A stretch of DNA of 29,159 bases from an uncultured Bacilli bacterium (GTDB lineage: Bacteria > Bacillota_I > Bacilli_A > RF39 > UBA660): positions 1-29,159 of the forward strand of contig CANROR010000008.1 of the NCBI GenBank assembly GCA_947632275.1. Direction: 5' to 3'. A program made the position numbers and the translations under genes. The notes below the pieces were generated by a model. It was given only the letters and a program-made list of their open reading frames with translations. It ran no database searches and was not told the origin of the DNA. This document shows positions 6,370-13,289 of the stretch, one piece after another. Position 1 is the stretch's first letter. Each line of letters begins with the position of its first letter.

Positions 6370-7221
6370 TTAATTGGATAAAGTTAAATTTCTTAAATCA
6401 TCAATAAAGCGTTGCATAATAGTTAAATAATCTTCTTCGCTACTATTATTAGTCATAGTACTTATATTAATGATGGCGATATTATTATCTGTAACCATTT
6501 GGTTAACTTTATCACTCATTTTATTATCACTCACAATTATGGATTTATAACTACCTTTTTTAAAGAGATTTTCGACATTACTTAAAACGGATTCATTGAC
6601 ACTTTCTTCATCAACGGAGATAACTTCAAAGCCATAATTAGTTAAGTAATTATATAAATCATCGGTTACAATAATGGTATTAGTACCTTTTTCTTTGGCT
6701 TCTTTGCCAATTGTTCGTAAATCGGCATCCATAAGCGATATCTTTTCGGCGAAATCGTTATATTTAGCATTGATATCATCAATAATAGCCCGATTCTTTA
6801 AATATTCACTTAGGTTATCCCGAATATTTTTGGCAAGCATTAAGAAGTTATTCGGACTCATCCAAAGTTCTTCGATGCCATTGGTGTAGGTAAGACCACT
6901 AGCTACATCAATAATTAATAATTTACCATTTTTATTGATTAGGTCTTTAGCAATGTTTTTTTCGTTGCTTTTACCATTATAGATAAACAAATCACTTCTA
7001 GCATATTCACTTTTTTGTTTGTCGGTTAATTCGTAAGTATAAACATCGGCATCCGCGGGATAAATACTTTCAATTTTGGCATAATCACCATATAAATTTT
7101 CAATTAAGTATTTAATCGGATAGGTTGTCGTATAAATTTTAGCTCCATCTAAATTATCCTTAAAAAAATTACAACCAGTTAAAGTTAATAACAGACATAA
7201 TCCTAAAATTATTTTTTTCAT
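6370..7221 (-). CDS. ZnuA/TroA-like substrate-binding lipoprotein with unusual ligand residues
   Basis: A 283-aa lipoprotein: basic start, hydrophobic signal and lipobox LTGC with the lipidated Cys at 17. The rest follows the cluster A-I (metal-binding ZnuA/TroA/PsaA) pattern: TTYPIKYLIENLYGD near the start, a segment ending DLFIYNG (77-83), IEELWMSPNN (116-125), VTDDLYNYLTNYGFEV (185-200) and SIIVSDNKMSDKV (227-239). In characterised members the metal is held by three His and one Asp/Glu. Here the aligned positions read Tyr62, Glu118 and Asp187 by my alignment; only the last acidic site (Asp232) is kept. It may bind a different ligand or none. No ABC permease or ATPase gene is adjacent. It overlaps yidD by 4 bases (ATGA) and is probably translated in coupling with it. 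Fold call is firm; metal transport is doubtful. Confidence 0.75.
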   Translation of the reverse strand: MKKIILGLCLLLTLTGCNFFKDNLDGAKIYTTTYPIKYLIENLYGDYAKIESIYPADADVYTYELTDKQKSEYARSDLFIYNGKSNEKNIAKDLINKNGKLLIIDVASGLTYTNGIEELWMSPNNFLMLAKNIRDNLSEYLKNRAIIDDINAKYNDFAEKISLMDADLRTIGKEAKEKGTNTIIVTDDLYNYLTNYGFEVISVDEESVNESVLSNVENLFKKGSYKSIIVSDNKMSDKVNQMVTDNNIAIINISTMTNNSSEEDYLTIMQRFIDDLRNLTLSN

Positions 7222-7445
7222 TTTTCATTTTCCTTTCCTTTGGGAACAGGATCATAGCCAAATTCCCCTTTAGGGTGGCATTTTAAAATCCTTTTTATTC
7301 CTAATTTTATTCCTTTTATTGTTCCATATTCCGTGATAGCTTCAATCATGTATTCGCTACAAGTTGGAGTAAAGCGACAATTATTATGACCCATAAAGGG
7401 TAAAACTTGATAGCCTCGGATTAAATAGATGATAATTTTTTGCAT
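7218..7445 (-). CDS. yidD: membrane protein insertion efficiency factor YidD
   Basis: A 75-aa YidD protein. Diagnostic segments are LIRGYQVLPFMG, CRFTPTCSEYMIEAI (with the CxxxPTCSxY core) and a closing GYDPVP. The family has an amphipathic N-terminal helix and three Cys, and assists insertion of membrane proteins by YidC. In many genomes yidD sits in the rpmH-rnpA-yidC cluster; here it is instead the first gene of a two-gene unit with a binding lipoprotein. The length is normal for the family. Confidence 0.95.
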   Translation of the reverse strand: MQKIIIYLIRGYQVLPFMGHNNCRFTPTCSEYMIEAITEYGTIKGIKLGIKRILKCHPKGEFGYDPVPKGKENEK

Positions 7446-7463
7446 ATTTTATCACCAGTTTTC

Positions 7464-7492
7464 ATTTTACTATAGATTTTTCCTTTTGTAAA
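7464..7492 (-). promoter_or_regulatory. promoter of yidD and the lipoprotein gene
   Basis: On the minus strand: TTTACA (7492-7487), 17-bp spacer, TAAAAT (7469-7464). It is back-to-back with the promoter of the next gene; the -35 boxes are 3 bases apart. Confidence 0.75.
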
Positions 7493-7495
7493 TCA

Positions 7496-7523
7496 TTGAC
7501 TAAGGCAAATAACGTGTTATAAT
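7496..7523 (+). promoter_or_regulatory. promoter of the 364-aa unknown gene
   Basis: TTGACT (7496-7501), 16-bp spacer, TATAAT (7518-7523), with an extended -10 TG at 7515-7516. Divergent from the yidD promoter. Confidence 0.8.
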
Positions 7524-7550
7524 AGGTGGTGCTTTTGAAGGGGTGAGGTT

Positions 7551-8645
7551 ATGAAATATCCAAAAAAGTTAGTTCAAGATTATCTTTCGGGAGTCGAAAT
7601 AAATGATTATGATATTGACGAATTAGAAGATAATCCTGAGTTTATGGAACAAGCTATTATTATGGCTCATGATTATAAACTTTATGATTTATGTGGGGAA
7701 GTGGCCAAAAGAGATTATCATTTAGTTAAAACTTTAATGGCAACTTTTGCCGACAATGCCGAATTTATTACGAAAGTGGCTACTTATTATTTAAAGAAAG
7801 CTAGTATTGATTTAGAAGAAGAAGGAATTATTGAAATTAATTTACTGCTTTTAAAATATTTAAAAGATTATGCTGCTGATGCTTATGTTAGAGCTTCTTT
7901 TGTTTGTCATACCTTTTATTTAAAAGAACAAGTTTTAAATGAAAAATTATATTTAGAAAGTACGGATGAAAACTTTAAAGATATTTATGGCAAAGGTTTT
8001 ATTGTTACGGTTTTAAATTATCCGAATAGTGAATTAATTAAGGATTATGTGGCCCAAGAAATGGCTTATGATATTTTTGAAAAAAATAAAGATTTTTGCT
8101 TAGAAAATTATTTACATGATACTTATACTAAGGAACAAATAGTGGAAAAAGGCATTAATAATATTATTGTCGATTATCTTAATATGTTTGATTCTACTTT
8201 AGCCGATTATATTAGTGTTCATATCAAATTAGTTAGTAACTTAAAGAAAAGAATTGAATATATGGTAAAACGTTGGGATTATTTTGCCTTTAATAAAGAA
8301 GCGGAAATTTATGAAGGCATTATGGATATAATTGATGATTTTTGTAATGAATTTACCTTTAGTCTTGCGTTAGGTTATGATGAAGTTATCTATTTTATTG
8401 GCACTGAATTAAATATAATGGCGAAATTAAAAGAATATAACGAAGATTTTATAGATTTTGATGAGGCCAAAGTAAAGAAAATATCTCGCGAAAATTTAAG
8501 CTTTTACGAATATGCTAATTTGATGGATTTAAAGAAAAAAATTCAAAAGATTTTAAAAAATGGGGCGATTCCGGATCCCTATATTGATGAAGAAGTTCAA
8601 AATGCTCCAGTTTTAAAATTAAAGGTACCCAAAACTCAAAAATAA
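7551..8645 (+). CDS. 364-aa helical protein of unknown function
   Basis: I do not recognise this protein. It is acidic, soluble and almost entirely helical by composition, rich in Leu, Tyr, Asp and Glu, with no signal peptide or long membrane segment. Repeated short helices separated by turns (for example PEFMEQAIIMAHDYKLYDLCGEVAKR, quoted in part as PEFMEQAIIMAHDYK) would suit a helical-repeat solenoid, but I find no clear repeat unit. The C-terminus ends in a proline-containing tail. The start is supported by GGGTGAGG (7541-7548) and a strong promoter. It is monocistronic: its stop codon lies inside the loop of its own terminator. It may be restricted to this lineage. A second large unknown helical protein is at 18003-18983, without obvious shared motifs. 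Confidence 0.8.
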   Translation: MKYPKKLVQDYLSGVEINDYDIDELEDNPEFMEQAIIMAHDYKLYDLCGEVAKRDYHLVKTLMATFADNAEFITKVATYYLKKASIDLEEEGIIEINLLLLKYLKDYAADAYVRASFVCHTFYLKEQVLNEKLYLESTDENFKDIYGKGFIVTVLNYPNSELIKDYVAQEMAYDIFEKNKDFCLENYLHDTYTKEQIVEKGINNIIVDYLNMFDSTLADYISVHIKLVSNLKKRIEYMVKRWDYFAFNKEAEIYEGIMDIIDDFCNEFTFSLALGYDEVIYFIGTELNIMAKLKEYNEDFIDFDEAKVKKISRENLSFYEYANLMDLKKKIQKILKNGAIPDPYIDEEVQNAPVLKLKVPKTQK

Positions 8646-8658
8646 TTTGAGTTTTTTT
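8631..8658 (+). terminator. intrinsic terminator overlapping the end of the 364-aa gene
   Basis: AAAACTCAAA (8631-8640), loop AATAA, TTTGAGTTTT (8646-8655), then T's to 8658. The stop codon TAA (8643-8645) is in the loop and the left arm is coding sequence. Confidence 0.85.
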
Positions 8659-8675
8659 AATATTTTTAGTACAAT
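8647..8675 (+). promoter_or_regulatory. rnc-smc promoter embedded in the preceding terminator
   Basis: TTGAGT (8647-8652) lies in the right arm of the terminator, then a 17-bp spacer and TACAAT (8670-8675). The expected start near 8682 leaves only about 8-14 bases before the first rnc ATG codons. Confidence 0.65.
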
Positions 8676-8689
8676 GGAAAAAGAATGGA

Positions 8690-9346
8690 ATGATAATGAT
8701 GTTTTTAGAAAAATTTCAAATCTTTTTAAAGGATAAACAATTATTAGAAACGGCATTAACCCATAGTAGTTATGCAAATGAACATCCGAAAGTCAAAAAT
8801 TATGAACGGCTAGAATTTTTAGGCGATGCCGTTTTAGAATTAGTCATGAGTGAATACTTTTATTTAAATTCGGCCTATAAAGAAGGAGAAATGACCAAGC
8901 ATCGGGCCAATTATGTCTGTGAAAATGCGCTAGCTACTTATGCTAAGAAAATTGGTTTAGATAAAGAAATTAGATTAGGGGAAGGTCAAAAACATAATTT
9001 AAATAATACGATTATTGCTGATGTTTTTGAAGCGGTCATTGGTGCCATTTATTTAGATCAAGGTTTTGAAGTAAGTAAAAAATATATTTTAGATATTATT
9101 GTACCTTATGTCAAAGATGACTGGAATTTTAATATTGATTATAAAACGCGCTTACAAGAATATGTTCAAACGGATAAGAAATCTTTAGAATACGAAGTCG
9201 TAAAAGAATATGGGGAAGCGCATAATAAAACTTTTGAAGTAGTTGTGAAAATTGATGAAATTATTTATGGCAGAGGAATAGGCAAAAGTAAACGAGAAGC
9301 GGAACAAAAAGCGGCTCAAGATGCTTATTTAAAAAGTGCGAAATAA
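8690..9346 (+). CDS. rnc: ribonuclease III
   Basis: RNase III, 218 aa, cuts double-stranded RNA such as rRNA precursors. The catalytic domain shows ALTHSSYANEH (22-32), the signature ERLEFLGDAVLE (39-50) with catalytic Glu42 and Asp46, and IIADVFEAVIGAIYLDQG with Asp111 and Glu114. The C-terminal double-stranded RNA-binding domain spans about 145-216, ending GKSKREAEQKAAQDAYL. The length is normal. Three ATGs (8690, 8696, 8699) are possible starts and none has a strong binding site; the leader is very short. It forms an operon with smc, as in B. subtilis (rncS-smc), but ftsY does not follow. Confidence 0.96.
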   Translation: MIMMFLEKFQIFLKDKQLLETALTHSSYANEHPKVKNYERLEFLGDAVLELVMSEYFYLNSAYKEGEMTKHRANYVCENALATYAKKIGLDKEIRLGEGQKHNLNNTIIADVFEAVIGAIYLDQGFEVSKKYILDIIVPYVKDDWNFNIDYKTRLQEYVQTDKKSLEYEVVKEYGEAHNKTFEVVVKIDEIIYGRGIGKSKREAEQKAAQDAYLKSAK

Positions 9347-9352
9347 GAGGTT

Positions 9353-12283
9353 ATGATGTATTTAAAAAGTATTAGAGCTCAAGGATTTAAATCTTTCGCG
9401 GATAAATTAGATTTAGAAATAAAACCGGGAATCACGGGCATTGTCGGTCCTAACGGTAGTGGTAAAAGTAATATTGTCGATGCCGTACGTTGGGTTTTAG
9501 GCGAACAATCGGCTAAATCACTACGGAGTAATGCGATGAGTGATGTCATTTTTAATGGCTCGGCTTCTAGGGAAGCCCAAAAAAGAGCATATGTGGCTTT
9601 AGTTTTTGATAATGCCGATCATTATTTAAAAAGTGATTTTAAAGAAATTGAAGTTAAGAGAGTCGTTTATTCCTCTGGCGAAAATGAATATTTTCTCAAT
9701 AATACCCGGGTAAGACTTAAAGATGTTAAAGACTTATTCATGGAAAGTGGCGCCGGCAGTGGCGATTTTAATATTATTTCCCAAGGTAATGTAACCGATA
9801 TCGTAAATAGTAAAAGTAGCGATCGCCGTCTTATTTTCGAAGCTACGGCCCATGTCTTAAAATATAAAGAACGGAAAGAAGAAAGTTTAAAAAAACTAGC
9901 GAAAACCGAAGAAAATTTACTCCGGATTAATTTAATTATTAAAGAATTAGAAACGACGATTACACCTTTAAAAGAAGAAAGTGAAAAGGCGGAAAAGTAT
10001 TTAGCCATTAAAAAAGAATTAGAGGCTATCGACATTGCTTTAATCTGTGAAGATATAACCAAATTTAATGAAGAGTATCAAAATTTAAAAAAAGAAATAG
10101 ATGTTTTACAAGAAGATATTACGAGTTTTAAAACGACGACGGCCGATGCCACTTTAGAAAAATTAAAAGCCGAAAATTTAACATTGGATGATAAAATCAA
10201 TAATTTAAATAATCAAATTATCGACTTAACTAAAAAATTAAGTAATTTAAATAGTGAAAAGAAATTAACTTTAGAACGCCAAAAATATAATTTAGATAAC
10301 CAAAATATTGATGAAACGTTAATTAAATTAAAAGAAGCCGAATTAGAAACCAATAAACAAATTGCTCTCGGGGAAGCTTCTTTAAAAGATACGGAAGAAC
10401 GCCTTAATCAAAATAAAGATAAAAAAGCGAAACTGGGCGATGAATTAATTAAAGAAAGAGTAACCAGAACGAGTTTGCAAAATAATTTACTTAAAGATAA
10501 TCAAGAGTTATTTATTTGTCAAAATAAAATAGAAATTTTAACTAATAATATTGCTTCTGATGCATCTTCACCTTTGCCTGTGAAAAGCGTTTTAAATAAT
10601 CCCCGGTTAAAAGGTATTCATAATACTTTGGCCGCTTTAATTCAAGTTGAAGATACATATCTAACGGCTTTAGAAGTAGCTTTAGGTTATAATAAAAATT
10701 TCTTAGTTGTCGAAAATGAAAATGGTGCTTTAGAAGCTATCAATTATTTGAAAAATGAGAAATTAGGTCGGGCTACCTTTTTACCTTTAAATATTATTAA
10801 AGGTCGGAGTATTCCTGAGGTTATTTATCAAAAATTAAAAAAAGAACCTGGCTTTATTGATACCTTTAATACTTTGATTACTTTTGATAAAAAATATCAA
10901 AATATTATTGATTATCAATTAGGCAATGTTTTGGTCGTTAAAAATGATTCTGATTTAAAAAAGATTGCTAAAATAGTCGAATATAAATATAAAGTAGTTT
11001 CCCTAGATGGCAATATCAGTAACGTTGGTGGTTCCATGACGGGTGGGGTTGTTAAAACCAGTGGTGTGTTGCTCGAAAAAAGCGAATTAAATAAATTAAA
11101 AGCGCAAGTAACTGATTATAATTCGGAAATTGCTTTACTAAATGAAAAAATCACCAAAATAAATGCTAAAATTGCAACTTTCGAAGCCCAAGAAGAAGAA
11201 ATAACAAAAAAAATTAACGAAGATGAAGAAACTTATCAAAATTTAGTTCGCGACCAAGAAAAACTAAAAGAAGAAGCCGATAGCCAAAAGAGCGAACTTG
11301 AGGGTATAACTTCGTTAAAAAATAATACTTTGAATGATAAAGTTATGGTTTTATTAGAAGAAATAAATATTGTGACCAAGGATATTGAATTAAAGGAAAA
11401 AGAAAAACAAAAATTAATTCAAGAAAAAGATACGAAAAGTGATAATATTTTAACTTTAGAAAAACAAATTAGAGAAAATAATGCTTTATATAATGCCAAA
11501 ATAAGTGAAATTAATTTAAAAGAAGTGGAAAAGGGGAAAATTGAAGTTAAATTAGATAACTTACTTCATAATTTAAATGAAGAATATAGTTTAACTTATG
11601 AGGCGGCTAGTAGTAAATATAGTCTCGATATGAACGAAGATTTAGCACGAAAGAAAACGAAAACTTTGAAAAAAGATTTAGCCCAAATTGGCGAAATAAA
11701 TATTGGGGCTATTAGTGAATATGAACGCTTAAATAAAAGGTTTGAATTTTTAACAAACCAAAGAGAAGATTTAACTAAAGCGAGTAGTGAGCTAAAAGAT
11801 ATAATTGCTTCGATGGATGAAATTATGATTGAAAAATTTGCCAAAACCTTTAAAGAAGTTAAGCAAGAATTTGCCCGAATCTTTAAATTAATGTTTAAAG
11901 GGGGGCATGGTGAATTAAAATTAAGTGATCCAGATGATTTATTACATACGGGTATTGATATTATAGCTATTCCGCCAGGTAAAAAAATCAATTCGCCTTT
12001 ATCTTTAAGTGGGGGCGAAAAAGCTTTGACGGCCATATGTCTTTTATTTGCCATGCTAGAAGTAAGACCTAGTCCGTTTATTATTTTAGATGAAGCCGAA
12101 GCCGCTTTGGATGAGGCTAACGTCGATATGTTTGGGGCTTACTTAAATAATGAAAAGCAAAAAAGTCAATTTATTTTAATTACTCATAAGAAAAGAATGA
12201 TGGAATATGCCGATGCTTTATACGGCATAACGATGCAAGAATCGGGAGTATCGAAAATAGTTAGTACCAAGTTAGAAAATTAA
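9353..12283 (+). CDS. smc: chromosome segregation SMC ATPase, short-armed
   Basis: Condensin SMC, 976 aa; most bacterial SMCs are about 1,150-1,200. With ScpA/ScpB it compacts and segregates chromosomes. All domains are present: Walker A GPNGSGKS (32-39), N-terminal head to about 165, first coiled coil about 165-405, hinge about 405-570 with the Gly-rich SNVGGSMTGG (556-565), second coil about 570-810, the ABC signature LSLSGGEKA (883-891) and Walker B IILDEAEAALDEANV (910-924) with catalytic Glu914. The missing length is therefore in the arms, roughly 240 residues each instead of about 330. It starts 6 bases after rnc. AGAGG (9346-9350) suits ATG 9356 better than 9353. No scpA or scpB is in the window. 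Confidence 0.96.
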   Translation: MMYLKSIRAQGFKSFADKLDLEIKPGITGIVGPNGSGKSNIVDAVRWVLGEQSAKSLRSNAMSDVIFNGSASREAQKRAYVALVFDNADHYLKSDFKEIEVKRVVYSSGENEYFLNNTRVRLKDVKDLFMESGAGSGDFNIISQGNVTDIVNSKSSDRRLIFEATAHVLKYKERKEESLKKLAKTEENLLRINLIIKELETTITPLKEESEKAEKYLAIKKELEAIDIALICEDITKFNEEYQNLKKEIDVLQEDITSFKTTTADATLEKLKAENLTLDDKINNLNNQIIDLTKKLSNLNSEKKLTLERQKYNLDNQNIDETLIKLKEAELETNKQIALGEASLKDTEERLNQNKDKKAKLGDELIKERVTRTSLQNNLLKDNQELFICQNKIEILTNNIASDASSPLPVKSVLNNPRLKGIHNTLAALIQVEDTYLTALEVALGYNKNFLVVENENGALEAINYLKNEKLGRATFLPLNIIKGRSIPEVIYQKLKKEPGFIDTFNTLITFDKKYQNIIDYQLGNVLVVKNDSDLKKIAKIVEYKYKVVSLDGNISNVGGSMTGGVVKTSGVLLEKSELNKLKAQVTDYNSEIALLNEKITKINAKIATFEAQEEEITKKINEDEETYQNLVRDQEKLKEEADSQKSELEGITSLKNNTLNDKVMVLLEEINIVTKDIELKEKEKQKLIQEKDTKSDNILTLEKQIRENNALYNAKISEINLKEVEKGKIEVKLDNLLHNLNEEYSLTYEAASSKYSLDMNEDLARKKTKTLKKDLAQIGEINIGAISEYERLNKRFEFLTNQREDLTKASSELKDIIASMDEIMIEKFAKTFKEVKQEFARIFKLMFKGGHGELKLSDPDDLLHTGIDIIAIPPGKKINSPLSLSGGEKALTAICLLFAMLEVRPSPFIILDEAEAALDEANVDMFGAYLNNEKQKSQFILITHKKRMMEYADALYGITMQESGVSKIVSTKLEN

Positions 12284-12321
12284 AAAAATATGCGATTTAT
12301 AATTCTCGCATATTTTCTTTA
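12282..12321. terminator. bidirectional terminator shared by smc and def
   Basis: A perfect 11-bp stem: AAAATATGCGA (12285-12295) and TCGCATATTTT (12306-12316), with T-rich sequence on both exits. The loop contains the def stop codon (12297-12299, minus strand), so def's last codons lie in the stem. Confidence 0.88.
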
Positions 12322-12848
12322 TTTTTAAAAGGATCTTTTTTATCAATTCGATCGACAAATAAAATGCCGTTTAAATGATCAATTTCGTGTTGAAAGGCCA
12401 CGGCTAAATCTTCGCGAGCCCGAATCGTTTTTTTATGGCCCTCAAAGTCGTAATATTCTAAAGTAATTCGGGCACATCTCGGCACAATTCCTTCAACTTC
12501 GCGGTTAACACTTAAACAACCTTCGCCTTCGCCTACATAAATTAATTCTTCACTTTGACTAATTATCTTGGGATTAATAATAATGTGTTCATCAAAGGTG
12601 CCATCGTCTTCTTCATTAGCAATAACAAAAATTCTTTTCGGAATCCCCATTTGGATAAAGGCCAAACCCATACCCGCGCGTAAATTATATTTTTCGGCAA
12701 TCTTTTCATCTTGACTCATTTCTAAATATTTAATCATATCGTAACATAAATCTTGCGTTTTTTTATCAACGGGAAAAGATACTTCTGTGCTTTTGGTATG
12801 AAGTATTTTATGTTTTTCGTCTAATATTTTAATATTTGGTAATTTCAT
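12297..12848 (-). CDS. def: peptide deformylase
   Basis: A 183-aa metalloenzyme that removes the N-formyl group from new proteins. The three active-site motifs are present: GMGLAFIQ (59-66; usual form GxGLAAxQ), EGCLSV (109-114, metal ligand Cys111) and HEIDH (154-158, His ligands and catalytic Glu155). Long inserts around motif 1 match the Gram-positive type 2 class. The frame is open to an ATG at 12875, but the promoter -10 box (12871-12866) lies inside that extension, so I place the start at 12848, with GGTGAT just upstream. It is convergent to smc and monocistronic. Confidence 0.95.
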   Translation of the reverse strand: MKLPNIKILDEKHKILHTKSTEVSFPVDKKTQDLCYDMIKYLEMSQDEKIAEKYNLRAGMGLAFIQMGIPKRIFVIANEEDDGTFDEHIIINPKIISQSEELIYVGEGEGCLSVNREVEGIVPRCARITLEYYDFEGHKKTIRAREDLAVAFQHEIDHLNGILFVDRIDKKDPFKNKENMREL

Positions 12849-12865
12849 CGCTATCACCGAGACGT

Positions 12866-12894
12866 ATTTTACCATATTCTTGGGAAAAATGCAA
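12866..12894 (-). promoter_or_regulatory. promoter of def
   Basis: On the minus strand: TTGCAT (12894-12889), 17-bp spacer, TAAAAT (12871-12866). It decides the def start codon at 12848. Confidence 0.75.
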
Positions 12895-12903
12895 TTTTGG
12901 TTA

Positions 12904-12945
12904 ATAAAAAAAGAAACGAGCTTTTATTGCAAAACCTGTTTCTTT
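12904..12945 (-). terminator. intrinsic terminator of the Gly/Tyr-rich small protein gene
   Basis: On the minus strand AAAGAAAC (12945-12938) pairs with GTTTCTTT (12917-12910), with further pairing inside the loop (TTTT with AAAA), followed by a T-run. Confidence 0.8.
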
Positions 12946-12955
12946 ATTTTAATGA

Positions 12956-13153
12956 CTAGTTGTTGAAGTTGTTGTTATTATTCCAACCCCAACCAGCGCC
13001 AAGAATTATAACTAATAAAATGAATAATACAATCCATAATGCAGCGCCAGCACCATATCCACTTGTGTATCCTGCGTAGGTGCCACCACAAGGAGTTGCT
13101 TGATAGCCACCATAGCCGCCGCCATAGTAACCATTATTTCCATAATAATACAT
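12956..13153 (-). CDS. 65-aa Gly/Tyr-rich single-span membrane protein, YjcZ-like
   Basis: A small protein with an N-terminal Tyr/Gly/Asn-rich segment (MYYYGNNGYYGGGYGGY), one Cys (PCGG), then a membrane helix at about residues 37-55 (ALWIVLFILLVIILGAGWG) and an Asn-rich tail. The plan recalls the Bacillus YjcZ-type 'sporulation' proteins, but nothing else here points to sporulation. A near-perfect binding site AAGGAGGT (13168-13161, minus strand) and a -10 TATAAT (13183-13178) suggest strong expression. It has its own terminator. Function unknown; compare the 28-aa protein at 4983-5069. Confidence 0.8.
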   Translation of the reverse strand: MYYYGNNGYYGGGYGGYQATPCGGTYAGYTSGYGAGAALWIVLFILLVIILGAGWGWNNNNNFNN

Positions 13154-13177
13154 ATATTATACCTCCTTCATGTATCT

Positions 13178-13183
13178 ATTATA
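13178..13183 (-). promoter_or_regulatory. -10 box of the Gly/Tyr-rich small protein gene
   Basis: TATAAT on the minus strand. TTGACT (13202-13197) is only 13 bp away, too close to serve as a normal -35, so the promoter is either non-canonical or activator-dependent. Confidence 0.45.
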
Positions 13184-13197
13184 ATTTACTCGAAATA

Positions 13198-13210
13198 GTC
13201 AACTTTTGAC
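13198..13210. repeat. 13-bp palindrome between divergent genes
   Basis: GTCAA-CTT-TTGAC, a perfect 5-bp dyad with a 3-base centre, upstream of the small protein gene and of ftsW. It could be an operator; the arms are short and contain -35-like TTGAC on both strands. Confidence 0.35.
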
Positions 13211-13239
13211 ATTAAAAATACCTAATTTTCGAAAAAAGT

Positions 13240-13268
13240 TTAGTTTTTTAGATTTCTTATGCTAAAAT
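13240..13268 (+). promoter_or_regulatory. promoter of ftsW
   Basis: TTAGTT (13240-13245), 17-bp spacer, TAAAAT (13263-13268), with an extended -10 TG at 13260-13261. Confidence 0.6.
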
Positions 13269-13289
13269 TAAACTAAAGGAGCATAAGAT

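Noticed and set aside
12849..12875. Upstream ATG for peptide deformylase
   Set aside because: The promoter -10 (12866-12871) falls inside this extension and the internal ATG at 12848 has a better binding site; the family starts near this point.
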